A stretch of 64,000 nt of DNA, taken from positions 21,729,207 to 21,793,206 of the forward strand of contig NC_089983.1 in assembly GCF_036417845.1 (NCBI RefSeq), in the 5' to 3' direction. The stretch is from Apteryx mantelli (lineage: Eukaryota > Chordata > Aves > Apterygiformes > Apterygidae). Below, one piece after another: positions 1 through 13,800 of this stretch (its first letter is position 1; each line of letters begins with the position of its first letter). The notes below the pieces were generated by a model. The model was not told the DNA's origin. It made no database searches and was given only the letters and a program-made list of their open reading frames with translations. The position numbers and the translations under genes were made by a program.

Positions 1-3000
1 AAGAATATCAAATGACTGTTGATACACTTACTGGCAATATGTTTTATCAGGCAGCTTGCAAAATCTTCCCAGTCACATCACTCCACACGTTGCTCTGTAC
101 ATGTATCTTGTGCTTTATGCTCAGACCTATCCATTCCTTCAAAAACATCTTCCAGTGACATGAATTTTGTAAGAGAGAGAAGTAGCTCAGGCCAAATTTC
201 ACCTGCGTTTTATTGCTTTTGCTCAAACCTGTCCCTTTGGAAGCAGTGGAAAAAAACAAACAAGGCAGTTGCTGCTGCGAAGCTCGGCTGGGGTTTTGAT
301 AACTGTGCCACAAGGCTTGCAGCGTAAAATCAGAGCCTGTCTAGCTGAAGGTTTCACCACAGAGGCTCCAGAGGATGTTGCAGAGATACGAAGTGTCGTG
401 TAATCCTTTGGAGAGGCACAGGAGACGGGTTTCTGTATGAAAATGTATGTCCCTCTAAATCTGCACTATCTAATCATCTATGTCATACACGTTCCACAGC
501 GCCTTTATCATGAGGTCTGACCATCATTTTCTTTTGTTTTCTGCACATGCCTGAGACGGCTGCTTGGTTTGGTACCTAGTGTATCAGAGCAGTTACGCCT
601 AATTGCAATGTTTAACACACTCAAGGAGCGAGGACCAGCGCTCTTGCCCGTGAGGCACGGAGAGCCTGTACGTGCCTTTCCGACTTGAAATAGGCAGTGG
701 CACAAGAGGTTGCACCAGCTCTCCAAAGGCTTTTTTAACTGTCATTTTATCACCCTTCCTTTCTCTCAGCTGCACAGCCGCAAACAGGCTACCTTTACAA
801 ATGAGAAAATAACCAGCACTGTATCAGCTGATTATAGGGAAAGAAAGAGGAAAAGAAAAATAAAGAGTACTTCAGGTCTGGGAACAAAATGAGAGCTGGG
901 CACTGCTTCTCATCCAAAAATAATGCAGAATTTATTTCCTTCCTTTCCCAGACCTTCACAGTAAGGGATGTAAGTAAGAGATGAAAGAAGCCCTTGATTT
1001 AGAATTTTTTTGTATAAAAGTCAATTCATAGCATCAAAATTCTAACCCAGATGATAGGGTGAAAAGCCTCAGATTAAACACACAAATTTGCAATAATGTA
1101 TTAGCAGCTACAGGAAAAGAAAGTCCCAAGCAATTTTCCCTTACACTGTAAAACATTTGCTTAGGGAGAGGCTGCTTCATGTGATCCAAATTTGCAAGCA
1201 TGGGGACTGGCATTAACCACCCATCATGTCAGGCTGTCCTTTCACTCCTGCATGCAGCAGTCACTTAGCTCTCTTCTCCTCCTTCAATAAAAATCCTCAA
1301 ATAATTTCTCCTATGTCCTTCAGGCTACTGGCGGGGCCCCTGAGAGTCCTGAATGTTAAAGAACACAGACTTCACGTTTCTAGTCTCCAGCAATACTTGT
1401 TCCTTTATTCCACAGAGAGGGATCTCTGCTTCCTTAAAAGCTGGCTCTGCTGATTCTGTTTTCCTCATCTCGGAAGATTTCAATTGATCTGTCGGCACCA
1501 ATGACACCCTTCTGTGCAGAGAGTGTCTCAGCAACCACACAATAAGAAGCAGAAAAATTTCAAATGTGGATAGCGGTTCCCCAGGAGACCAAAAACAATT
1601 AATAACATGCTTTTCCGTGAGGAGCAAAGCTAATGAAGCCTTATTTCCTACGCAGCTGAGACATTCATCTTCAGCCCTGTCTGTAACCTGTTAATCCAGT
1701 TACCACTGTAAACCTCGCTACTCTGCCTCACACCTTGCTAACTCCCTTTACCCAAGCCCTACTGTATCGTAGCGTGATAAACAATCTTATTGTTTAAACA
1801 ATCTTCCAGCTCCCTCTTGCTTCTAGCAAGACCTCCACGGGGTCCTCATATTCCTCCGGGCACCTTTATTTGGTCCATCACTTGCGAGACGACACAAGCA
1901 ATGGCTAGCCTGGGCTCTGCGGGTGCCGAGTGGCCAGCGAGCTGCTGCCAGGCAGACTGAACAATATCTGCTTTTTCCACAAAAGGAGCATTAACGCACA
2001 TATGCCAAGCTCACAATTTTAATGAAAACCACAGGCACTTTCATTTAGCAGGCTACAACTAAGAGAAATGGAATAGTCTTTTAAGAGGTGATGCCTACCT
2101 TCCAGTCAATTGCTTGCTCGCAGGTCACTGTAGGTAGTGATAGCTGATGCTTCTATGTCTGCAGGAATTGTTTACAGTTTTCTATTTCTTCTTATTGTGG
2201 AGTCTAGCAACCATACAGCTAAAAAGAGATTAAAGGAACATGAGAGCATGGTAGTGAGGAATTTAGATCCCAGATTCAGATAAGTTCCACACACCATATT
2301 GTTGTTTTTTTCCAGATACAAACTGCTAACTTTTCTAATTGCAGATATTGAAAATGAGGCATACAGTCTCTTTGAAAGGCCTACAGTAAATGACCTTATT
2401 TTCAGTAATCCTCCCAGACATACTGCATTTATTAAATGCTGTATTAAACAGGACTATATTTTTGGGGCCTAATTTCTGCTTTCTGCAGTCAATTAGAATT
2501 GAGTAAATGGATGTTGCCATTCTGATTACATCATTTACACTTTTGCTTTTAGTGCTGTAAGTACAAAGCAGTATGGAATTGAGTCTTCTTTTGAGGGGAG
2601 GAAATCTCTGGCATGATTCATTCACCATGTAAGACAATGTTTCTTTTGTTCGCTCTACTTCTTTTAAGTGATCTACTTGGAATCTAATTATTTAACTTTT
2701 CTTCTTCTTTTAACTTGCCGCTAAAAGTAAATTGTTCATGCCTTAAATTTAAACTAGCTGATCACGGCTGCAGCAAAACAATGTGTTTCTTGAAGATGGA
2801 TGGAAAAACCATCAAAGGGAGAACGGTTTGTTTGTTTGTTTGTTGTATTTCAGATTGTGAACCCGTTCTAAGGACAGAAAGACAGAAATAAGATGTGTCA
2901 AATGGCGTCAGTAAGAAGCAAATTAATAGCACAGGAAAAACACTTGGATAAAGAGCCAAAAGAAAAACAAGCTGATAGAAGAAAGAGAGAGAGCGCGAAT

Positions 3001-4194
3001 GAAATCATTGTTTAGTACATTTTGGTCCTGTCCTAGGTTGACCTCTATTGAGTGCAAAATTGTGTTACATTATAGTCATTGACTGGAAGCTCTTTTATTT
3101 GTAGGAAATAAATGTTTACAAGAACAAAGAGATTATTCAATTTTCAAGAGAGTGAGTTTCTGCAAATGAATTTGCTAAACATCCGCAAAGTCATGGAGAA
3201 ATATTTCACAGCAACAGTGATAGAAAAGCTCTGACTGAGGATTTACAAACCATGTGTGAAACTATTTCAGACAGTTCTTAATCACTAGCTTAAAAATCAG
3301 CAGGCTCCCTGAATGTCACCAGTATCAAGGTGAATGTTATGTATATTGCAAAGGATATATTTTTTTTAATTATTTGGCAATGCTTTACGTGGATATCGGA
3401 GATTTTGTAGGCTATCAATCAGAAAGGTTTGGAAAATATAGAAGCAATAAAACTCCAATACTGCATTCATTGCAAGACATGCCCTTTCACAAAACATTTA
3501 ATGAAACTTGGAAAATTTCCTGGACATTTGTTTTACCAAAAATAGACTTTCAGATTCAACCCTCTCTAAATTTGAAGAAAATGAAAGTCCACAAAAATGA
3601 AGTGGGAGGAGGAGAGGACACAAGGATGAAAAGAAGAAAGGGAGGAGACTAAAGCAATTTACGGTGTTCTAAGAACAGAGCCTCAGTGTAAATCACACAG
3701 CTCCATTGAAACCATGTGTGATGGAGTCCCAATGACCTCTTAATTTCCTAGAGAACATTTACTTTTCTAACGCCTGTATACTATAGACCAGTGATGATTT
3801 ACGTGAGCAGAGAATCTTAGCACCTAAATAATAGCTAAATCCAAGAAAAATAAATTCAATAGCTAAATCCAGCATAGCTACTTTCTGCTCAAAAAATTTT
3901 TGGACCAGGCTTAACTGGAAAATCACTAAGTTTGATCATTCATTTCAGTTAATACCCCATGAAAGCATCAGCTTCCTCCATGGAGCATAAGACCAAGCTT
4001 CTATTCTCCATCATCCAGATATCAGAAATTTATCATAGCCACTGGAATACCTAGCCAAAACAGAAAGACTTCATAATGAAAGAACCTGATAATTGCTTTG
4101 AAATTGCAACAGCTTTCCTTGAAGGCCTTCTTACAGCAAGAATAAACAAAAAAGAATTAATTGTCGTTTCGGTTGTTAAAGTAAGGTGACCATA
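1..4194. other. Intergenic, no gene seen
   Basis: Mixed-composition DNA about 32-36 kb downstream of ZNF804A. Slightly GC-richer patches occur near 600-700 and 1850-1960. All open frames are short, without recognisable domains. The stretch 2340-2640 has homeodomain-like TAATTA-type words but nothing decisive. Confidence 0.7.
2827..2845. repeat. (TTTG)n short tandem repeat
   Basis: Four perfect TTTG units followed by a partial unit. Confidence 0.9.
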
Positions 4195-4290
4195 GTTTCT
4201 CTCTCTCTGTCTCTCTCTCTCTCTCGGTCTTCCTCTTCCTCCTCCTTAAAAAAAAAAAATATATATATATATATATATATGTATGTATAT
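4195..4290. repeat. Compound microsatellite (CT)n-A12-(AT)n
   Basis: A CT-rich run at about 4195-4246 is followed by 12 A (4248-4259) and an (AT)n/(GTAT) stretch to about 4290. It is directly visible and probably length-polymorphic. Confidence 0.95.
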
Positions 4291-4654
4291 AGAATACATA
4301 AAACACAAAATCTATAACTATGTTCCTGGTTTTCCAATGCAAAATTTGAAAATGTTACCATGAATACCAAAATGGAAATGATTTTTACTTAGCACTTTTT
4401 AGAGAAGAATAAAACAGTCTTTGGAAAGTGCAACTGGCTGTTTATGCAATCATTTGCAATGTATAGAGCATTAGAAAATAACTTATGTTTATTAGACTTT
4501 CTGTGAGATGCAATAAATCATTGTTTTCATTTGTAGAGCATTATTACAGGAGTGATTTAACTGAAGAAATTCTTCCTTATGGCCCATAGGAGTGAAAGGT
4601 TAATGGCATAATGAATTCTTATAAAACAAATAGTAGACTTTCACCATCCTTCAG

Positions 4655-4666
4655 CCAGCAGGTGGT
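4655..4666 (+). promoter_or_regulatory. CTCF-like site
   Basis: CCAGCAGGTGGT matches the CTCF core CCASYAGRKGGC at 11 of 12 positions. The surrounding DNA (4440-4760) is complex and repeat-free. It is a sequence match only; occupancy is unknown. Confidence 0.35.
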
Positions 4667-5082
4667 AAATTAGCAGGTAATAAAGTGTGTATGTAATCTA
4701 CATTCACAGGCCAATAAATAATATTCAGGGGCTAGTTTTACCTGCTCTAGTTGACAGTGCATTACTGTGACTATATAGCTCCATAGCATCTAGGAAAGGT
4801 ATAGAGAGCAGAAGGAATCTGATTTTACAGTAGCCTGACTTTTAGCACTGATATATGTTAGATATTACTTGAGAGGCTTATCTAGAATATTATAGCAACA
4901 TTCATAAATTCCACATTGCACTGTAATAAAGTATTGCTTCTACATGGGGCAAATACACATTCTTGCGGTCCCTTTAGCTTGTGACATTTACTCCGCTATC
5001 CTATTAATACTGCTGGCATTTAATTCTGGTAATGGAATAGCTGAGGAAAAAAATCTTAATACACAGCACCACTCTGAATGCC

Positions 5083-5098
5083 AAAAAAAAAAAAAAAA
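5083..5098. repeat. A16 homopolymer
   Basis: Sixteen consecutive A in intergenic DNA. Confidence 0.93.
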
Positions 5099-7689
5099 CC
5101 CTCCTAAAATAATAGACTGGCTCTCCCTGTGAAAGTTAAAAATAACATCAAGGTATTTTTATAGATGAGTATTAATTATCCATTCAGTCTGAAAGAGTCC
5201 TGTAACGTGCTGATGCTCTCTAGTTATAAGAAATAATGTTGCGTTGCAATGACGTAATGCAATTAAATCAAAATATTATTAAAATGGAAGTACCTTTTTA
5301 GCTGAGACTGTATTGTTTACCCTAAATAATCCCACCTTTCCCTTTTCATTCCAGTATTGGAGCAGAGCAGGTCCCCAGCTAGTTCTTTGCTGTTGTTATT
5401 GATGGTTGTGTACTACAAACGTCAAGATGTAAGGCCAGTGTAAGGAGGATTGTAGTGAACCCCAGCACTGAAAGTAAATTCAGCAGCTTTGTTAGAATTT
5501 GTTTCTTTGTTTTGTATTTCCTGGGGTAATATGTTCTGGTAGATAGCTGGAGGTTTAGGATAATATTTGAAAAACCTTTACTCTGCAGAGAAGAAGACGG
5601 GTCAGGTTTCTGAGGTGTTAGGATGTTGCTCTCCTACTCCTGATTCAGGAGCCATCCTGGGAGGTTCAGTAAAAAAACCTCATTCTCTGAGCCCCGTGCA
5701 CCTTGTAATGTGATCAGTCTCACCGCCTTAGCTGTGCTGCTAATAAAACAGTCCCCTTTGGTCCTGAAGCCAAGCGGCACAGACTGAACATGTCCACACC
5801 TGGCCCGGGGTCTCCCTGGAGCCGTTGTGGCCCTAAGATACAACGACTGTTTGCATGTGATGCTGCTCTCCTGAGAAGTGCCTGCAACGACGGAGCTGTG
5901 GAGAGACCAGGCTGTGGACGGACTTACTGGGCGCAGTCCCTGAAACGTGGGACCCCCAAGACATGCCCCAGTACTATCTCGGAGAGCCATAATTAGCATG
6001 AGCCAAAACTACATTATAGCGATACCAATTTGCTAGAGCCTGCTAACAATTAAGGAGCCTGGTCCAGTGCTCAAGCTCTCTCCTGGACCTTGCTGAGCCA
6101 TGGGGAAGTGAAACCAACTCTAAGTAGCAAAGCCCCACTGAAGAGTTCTATAGCACTGGTTAAGCCTTCTCTTAGGCTTGTTTAATTATACTAAATTTTA
6201 CTAATTTAGTAACTGGTTTTATTAATTCTGGGCAGTTACTTCTGAGTTGTATAAGATATTTGTTGAGAGAGAAAATTTCATATTTAAATACCTAGTTTTA
6301 TCTCATACAATGTCCTTATTTGTGAACCGATTAAAAAAATCAGATCAAAAGTCAAATCAGTCAGGCCCTGTGTATGAATATTTCTAGTTCTCAGGAAAAT
6401 TTTGTGCAAGTAACATTAAAAAAAAAAAAAGATTTTACTTTACCCTACTGTTATGGTACTTGAAGGAAGGCATGAAAAATTCATTTTTTGAAATGGAAGA
6501 ACACCAAAATAGGAAACAATGCTACTACACTGGTATCAATGCCATTAAATTGTTGTTCCTGTGAGCACAGTAACCACCCTGTGCCACTACAGATGAATCA
6601 AGGAATACTGTGAATTAGTCCCTACTTCATTTATTTTTACATTTCTAGCTTAATATTCCATCACTCCTGCCTCATTAGCAAGTTAAGTTTATGCTTTTCT
6701 GGCTTAAGTAACCAAAATTGTGGATGTACACAAAATATGCAATAACCATAAGTTAATTGCTCCCTTCATAAAGTAAAATTTATCCCAGACAGTCAGGAGG
6801 ATTTGTCACTTCTCATACTCCAGTCTTCTTGTAGAATGAGTGTCTCATTGCTTCCTTATTCACATCAATGCAGATGCTGAAATTACTAACGGCTTTTAAA
6901 GAGCAGTTAAGTATTTACCATTTTAAAATAGATAACATATGACTCAGCATGGGAATTCAGAACTTTTATCAGGTAATAAAAAGGGACATTCAGGAGAACA
7001 CTGCTAGGTGCACAAACATTTGTAGCTTCAGAAAATGCTTTATGTCCGTTCTGCTTTAAAAATACAAAATTGTTTTGACTGGTATAAAAATAGACTGGTA
7101 ATTGTGGGTTGCACTGTTGTTTTAATTTTGAATGTTGACATTAGTAGATTGTCTGCTCTTCCATCAGGGCCACACATCAAGTTTGGGTATACAGCGAACA
7201 ACACACAGTTGTGCGTGTTTTGTAATGGCTAGAACAACCCACCCCTTGCATTTAGCTTAGGGTTTTTAACATCTTAACATCTGAGACACAGTTTCTAACT
7301 TCCTCTGTTATATTGAGCGGAGTGGTTTCCAACATGGCAACTTATTTTGCAAGAAAAAAAAACATAATGACAAAGACTTTATCATGTTTTTTTCTGTAAT
7401 ATCTACTTACTGTAGAGAATATGCTCCAAAACATAATAAATAATGCATATTAGTTATGAGAGCCTGTAGAAATAAAATTATCTGTTTCTGTGAATCTGTT
7501 GCCTGCAATTCTAAGACCCACCTGCATGCCTGTGGTACCCAGGCTGAAATTGTTTTGTCAAGAATATAACTATACCGCTCTTTGAAACTGCGGCTGACAT
7601 CTCAAAACTGATCACAGAGCCTTTTAAACGAGAGGAGGGAGCTGCAGACAGGGACCTGTGTTGATGTTGCTGGCTTGGAAGCTGCCCTC

Positions 7690-7802
7690 AGGCATGCGCG
7701 CGCGGCCCTTGGACCAGGCTTCCTCCGCGCTCGCACTCAGACCCATCTGCTACACTGGCACCGTGCCGCCTCACAGGGTCTGCTGCCAGCTTCACTCGGG
7801 TG
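7690..7802. other. Small CpG-rich pocket with NRF1-like word
   Basis: I count about 10 CpG within roughly 113 bp, including 'gcatgcgcgcgcgg', in a region otherwise AT-rich and poor in CpG. 'AGGCATGCGC' agrees with 8 of 10 positions of the NRF1 core GCGCATGCGC. It could be an unmethylated regulatory element, a promoter of a non-coding RNA or a young GC-rich insertion. An open frame runs across it (7658-7981), but its peptide is unrecognised and I do not call it a gene. Confidence 0.4.
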
Positions 7803-10800
7803 CCAAGCAAAATGAGTTGAGATGGGCAGTTTGCGAGTGGCATCCCTTCTCCAGAAAGTCCCTCCTCTGTGACAGCACTGATGCACAGGTGCCAAATGCT
7901 GCTTTACACTTGATTGCATCTGCTGACATTTATGTGCCAGGAATAGGATACCTAAATGGAGATGGTAACCAAGATAGATAGGAATCTATATTTATGGCTG
8001 CCAAAAGACTGGCTACGCTCAAACATAAAACCATTAGGACGACACAGGGTATCAAACTCCATGGTAAACAAGACCACAGCCTCAGAAGAGCCTGTTAAAG
8101 CTAATTCACAACTGATGATAACATTAGAAATCAAAAGAAAAAAAAAAAAAGAAAAAAAGAAGGAGAAAGGATCTTAGGTCCAGAACAGAGTTTTGCATCT
8201 ACCTTAAGGAATATAAAGCACCTGCAGGCATATTAACCATATGCTTTCTCTGTCAGGTTTACAGCTGAAGAATTAAAGATGTTCTGTTAAGTTAAAGTTA
8301 ATTCAAATGCAAAAATGTATAGAAAATTAAGTGAAGGCTCAATGGAAATTTTGTATCCTGTCTTCCGTTTTGCTTGTATAGCTGCTTATGCTCTGCTCAT
8401 CCTTGAAATGAGTCAACATGCTAAATAATTGGCTATTCCAGACCTCATCAGCAAAAGAAATAACGTTCCTTTCTTATAAGACAAAAGACTGCAGATATTT
8501 AAAGACTTTCCTCAAAAAACAATATGTGTCTATTGATAAATGTTTTTTCTGTAACTTCCTCCTTGTCTGACCTCATTTACTTACAAGCTTCTAGGATTCA
8601 TTCTTTTTTTAGAGGCTATAAATCATAATGGATTATAATTAAACGTTAGTTCATTGTATGGTTTGTACATCAAGAACAGGTTTCTCTTGCATCAGGCACT
8701 GCACACGCACAATGAAAAACAGTCTCTCCAATAAAGAGCAAATAGTTCTGGCTGGCAAGACTCAGAAAGTTGTTCCAGGTGCCACTGACTGGCTCTTTAT
8801 TTTTCTCCACCTGAGATTATTAAAACAGAAAAAGAAGCTGACTGCCTTATCGCTTATTTAAGAGGCTGTGAGTTCAAAAAGCCTTCTGTTTTGTGTAGGG
8901 AATACAATACACAAAAGTGTAATTGTAATTTCTGTCTTGCTCTGTTCCCCAATCCAGAACATGAGGATGGCCATGCTGAGTCACGTCATGGGTCCACCTG
9001 GCCGAGTATCTCTCCTGCTCTGGCAGGGGCCAGAGAAGGCTCCTTGAGCAAACATAGGTTTAGATGCTGGCTACATTGCCCTATTAGTTAATGGTGATTA
9101 TATATCTAAATCTTTCAGTAAACTTTGACTTCCTCTGGCTTTTTTTTTATGTTAAGCTTTTCAATCTAATTTGTCTTTAGCTAAGGTTATCATGAGTGGT
9201 TTTCACAGGAATTTTTACAAAGGATGTGTATTATTCTGTTAACACTTAATATTTCAAGAAACCTTCATAGTCTCTTATTTTGCTCTAAAATATCTGTCCT
9301 ATATTTAAAATGTTTGCATCTTGTCTGAAGGAAGTGTTATCTGATTCACAGATTAGGTGGCAAGAACACACAGAGACAAAGCACATTACACATTAAGTGT
9401 TTTTTCACCTAAACTGTTAATGAAACTTACCTCTCAAAAGGAGGAATCCATCACACGTTGATCTCATTCCTCTCCATCTCCTGGTTTTCTTTCGGCTGTA
9501 TTTTCTGCTCTGCTAATATTGAATGACATCATTGGTTGTTCATTCAGGGGAAATGTTTCAGTCATTCACCAAGACTTCTGTAGCTTTATTGTCCTTTCCA
9601 AAGACAAATTTTCAAGAATCATCCCAGCCATTTTCTTGTGTAGAAACTGCAAGTCCTTAAATACGTAAAAAAATCTTCACATATCCAACTCATTCTACTG
9701 ACCCCTCTCATAAAGTTATCTTTCTTCTTTAATCTGTAGTCAGGTCAGTGAAATGCCCCCAGCCTCAGATACACCCAACCTGTCCTCAAAACAGCTAAAT
9801 CAAAACAACGACAATCGCTAGCTCAGGTGCACCGCTGTCCCAACACATTGTGTTCCCAGACCCAAGCTGGGCTATTCTCTGACCTCTGTTTCAGATCACA
9901 GCTACTTCTGTTTTGGATCCCAGTGCACAATAGACCTGTTCTCAGTCTGAATGCAATCTATTTGGCCAGCACTCCATTCTTATTATAACACTTAACTCAA
10001 TTTAACTATTATTATTATTAACTCAATTTAACTGCTATTTAACTCAATGATGACATTAAAAAAAGATCTCACTGGTTTTACTGGGAATTGAATCAAGCTT
10101 ATAATGTTGTAACTGGTGAAACACCTATTGCAGCTAGCAAATGTCTCAGTTCCTGACAGCCCAGCCACATTTAAGTACCATGTAAAAATTAATATTGTTT
10201 ACTTTTAAACAAGCATTGCAGTCCTATTGCTCTTAGAAAGACTTTTGCACATACTTAAATTTGAGGACATGATGAAATATTTTCCTGAGTCAGTACTACA
10301 AGTGCTTTTAATTACAATAATTTATAAATGTATCTTTTACACTGTGGTATATAACACATATGCTGAATTGTCAATAATTACTAACATTTTTCCACTTTCA
10401 GTATCCTTCTTATTTCACCAACACAGACTGTGCTGCTGTTTTTATTCTCCAAACCAGCCTGACTTTATGATTCTGTTCATTTCACACCTGACAACACACA
10501 AAATGCAGAGGTAATAGAGGGGAAATCCTTTAGCAATCAGTAAAACAACTAGAACTGCAGTGATGTGTGTTATTTTCTCAACCAGCAATAAAAAGCATGC
10601 GAATTTTCAAGGGAGCTACAAGTCATTGTTTGCTACAGTGACATGCCAGCATATGCTCATGTTATCATTTAATAATATGGAAGATAGCACTCATCATAAC
10701 CATGCCAGTGCAAAATACTAGGGAAATGGGTGCTGCAATAAAAGGTAACTCTACGTAAAAAATGTGTAACATATGACTTTTAATTCTTTGCAATTTCTTC

Positions 10801-13800
10801 CACCTTAGTTTTTTTTCTGGTGATGACATTTCTGCCTGAGGTTTGAAAAATAATTTGTATGCTTTCCAATATGTATTAATAGGCAAGAAAATGTACTAAA
10901 AAGAGTTAGCACAAAATTTGCCGTTTTTTCACCTAAACTTTGATTTACATATTCATTTTTATCCACCAGCAATAAACACTCTACTGCAGGACCCAACTGT
11001 TGTTATCTGAATCCAGATAAAATCCATCTCCCTCATCTGCGGATGGCAGAGGAGGTGAGGAACCACAGAACGGGCCAGGCTAGAACTTCCTGAGCTGAAT
11101 TGCTCCAGGACATAATGAAGGATACCAGCAAACAAGTCTGAAATGTGGGATGGGAGAAAGGTCACGTGTGGATAAATTCATGAGTCATTGACTTAAACAG
11201 CTACCTGATGACACGTAAGGAGAAAATAAGTCCCCAAAACAAAGGATGTGGAATAAGAAGAGCATCACCACAAAAGGAGGTAGATCCAAATCCCTTGACA
11301 GACAAAGCAAAAGCAACCAAGACTTGAAAACTCTGCTCCAAAACTGTTTTACACACTCCAGACTTCATTTCTGAGCTTTTTTTCAAATAAATTCTGCATG
11401 TCTCACCATACAAATATATTTTAAAAAATCCCTCATAATTTTATATAGTTTATACAAAATTTTGTCGTTTGATTTATGCTAGCTACTTTCTTTCCCACTG
11501 TTTCATTTGCTGCTCCAGTAAATATTGCAATTGCAGTGAAACAGAAGCTCTTTCCATCAAATATATGCTGAGGAACTGGTGCACAGTTAGTACAGAAAGT
11601 GTCCTTGAAAAATAATATATAAAGAAGGAAGTCAATGGATTAATCATATAACAAAGAATAAGTGATTAATAAACATTTAATAATATTAAATATTAAACCA
11701 TTTTACATAAATATTTAGTAAATGTTTATTAAGTTTTAATAAAACAGTTTACTATTTAAATCTGGTAATGTTAATTAAATTAATTCCTAAAAGCTCCAAA
11801 CCATTCACAGGATAGATATATGCAAATATATAAAACTTTGGGGAGAAAAGCTTATTATTTTAGTAGTATTTTGTAAATAATCATTATCCCATTATTTCTA
11901 CTAAAAGCTCTTGTTTTAAATACACCCTTCCAAAAATGTCATCAGTAGAGAAAAAGGGAAGTTTTAATGGAAAAAAAAAAGCATATAGTTTAATAACTGT
12001 ATGCCTTGTTTTTCAGGGAAGGGCAAGCCTGTAGGGACCTCAGAGAAAACAGGGAACAAATGTCATCTTTCTTTTTATATAATTCTATACCCATGTGCTT
12101 TATGTAATCAAAATTAATACTCCAATTTGCTACATATTTAGCTGGAGGAATAGAAGGCATATGGAAAAAAAGCCCCAGGGGCAAATGATCTCACTCACCT
12201 GGAAAACAATGTGTGTGTTAATAGAGTAATTTGTTAATTAAAATTTCTAAGATGTCCACCAAAGCTATTTATTTCTGAATTACCACTTCCTAGAGTTAAA
12301 CAAGATCCTGGGTAAAATGTAATTAGAAACTCTATTTTTCCTCTGTCTCAGTTGTTTCTGAGCACAATCAATTTGACAAGTATCCCAAGAGTTACCTCAG
12401 TAGCAGATGGTCTCCACACTAGCCCAATCAGCACAGTGCACCAAGAACAAAAAAGATAAAACAATTTCACGCCTGTCGCTAAAGCTCTGAGATACAGTGC
12501 TGTATTGAATTATCTTCAAATTAACCTCCTTACTTGCAATGGAACACAAAACAGGGACAACTGCAGAACACAAAGACTGGAAATTTTTTGGGGGGGGGAC
12601 ACTTAAAAAATAGGTGGTGACTTTTCAGCTCATGGTAGCAAAAATGTGAACTTGAAGATCTATCCAGAGGTAGATCCCCCTGATTTCTTGGAATACTTCC
12701 CATTTCAACTATGTTGCAACTCATTAGACAACTGATAGCTAATTTTTTTGAGATAATAACAAAAAATTGCTGTGTTCCATGTTAAGCAATAACTCTATGT
12801 TTTGTTTATTGTCTCTTAAAATAGGAACAAAGACAAATTACTACCTTGCATTTACATTAGGAATAGGAAACAATTGGATAACTAATCTATAGGTGTGTGT
12901 TGCTCAGGAAAGTCCTTATTTCCAAGGCTTTCCAGGAGGCTCTATAAGTCACTCTGGCAGGAAGAAGGAAGAATTGTTCAGGTTAGAAACACTCTGGCTC
13001 TGACTCCTATTGCTGTTGATAGTGTTGACATGTTTATCCCTCTACGTGATACTTGGTTATCCACTGTCCCTGATGCAGGAATCCAAAGGATGAAAGAAAT
13101 TCATGTTACACAGTGATATGGAACAGGGTTATTGCTAGGAGTTTCCTCCCAGGTGCATAGTACTCTAGGATTATGGACTAGTAGGTTGCTAAGACAGTGG
13201 GGAATTGCACACGGCAAGGTACGATTGCTCTGGTTCTTAATGGAGGAATTTGGCCAAAAGCATTGGTAGATCATGTTTGAATTATAGGTAATCACAGCAG
13301 AACTTCAGAGAGTTCATGTTGCTGAGAGACATACCATAGATTTCAAAAGCTCTAATGTCTGATCCCCAGCAAAACCAGAAAAAATGCTACCAAAGAAAAC
13401 TCCCAGTGTTTATTATTATTAGACTTAGGGATTTCTCAAGCAACTGCATCAGTGAAGAGCTATTCTTTAGAGGCTCAGCTCAAGTGTAAGCATTGCTTGT
13501 TGCATGTGCACTCTGTTACAGCAGGTGTTGATCAGTGTTTTTTTAACAGTTTGCTTATAAAGGATTGTTCCCTCTTGATTTATTTACTGTTGATTTTAAG
13601 AACAAGATGTTCTCTTTACTTAAGAAGTCCTCACTTTGCCATGTATATAGTCATATTTATAAAAATATAGCTGTATTTAGTGATTACTTATATAATCATT
13701 TAAATCCATGTGCATAGACATTTAAAAACTACATCTTACATCTTTTATTTTTGAAGCAAATGCATGTTATGTATCAGTCAGAGACTGTACTATGAACTAG

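Larger units (their letters stand above)
4291..7689. other. Intergenic, no gene seen
   Basis: This contains the CTCF-like word and the A16 run. A GC-richer block at about 5600-6120 has overlapping open frames on both strands, as GC-rich non-coding DNA often does. The phrase 'gtgctgctaataaaacagtc' there could belong to an LTR, but I could not match the block to either LTR-like copy. Confidence 0.65.

Noticed and set aside
4157..4370. Two minus-strand frames rich in Arg/Glu and Tyr/Ile repeats
   Set aside because: They are translations of the CT and AT microsatellites.
5634..5999. 121-codon minus-strand frame with an overlapping + strand frame
   Set aside because: A locally GC-rich patch with fewer stops by chance; no family likeness. 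A possible LTR origin was considered but not matched to the other LTR-like copies.
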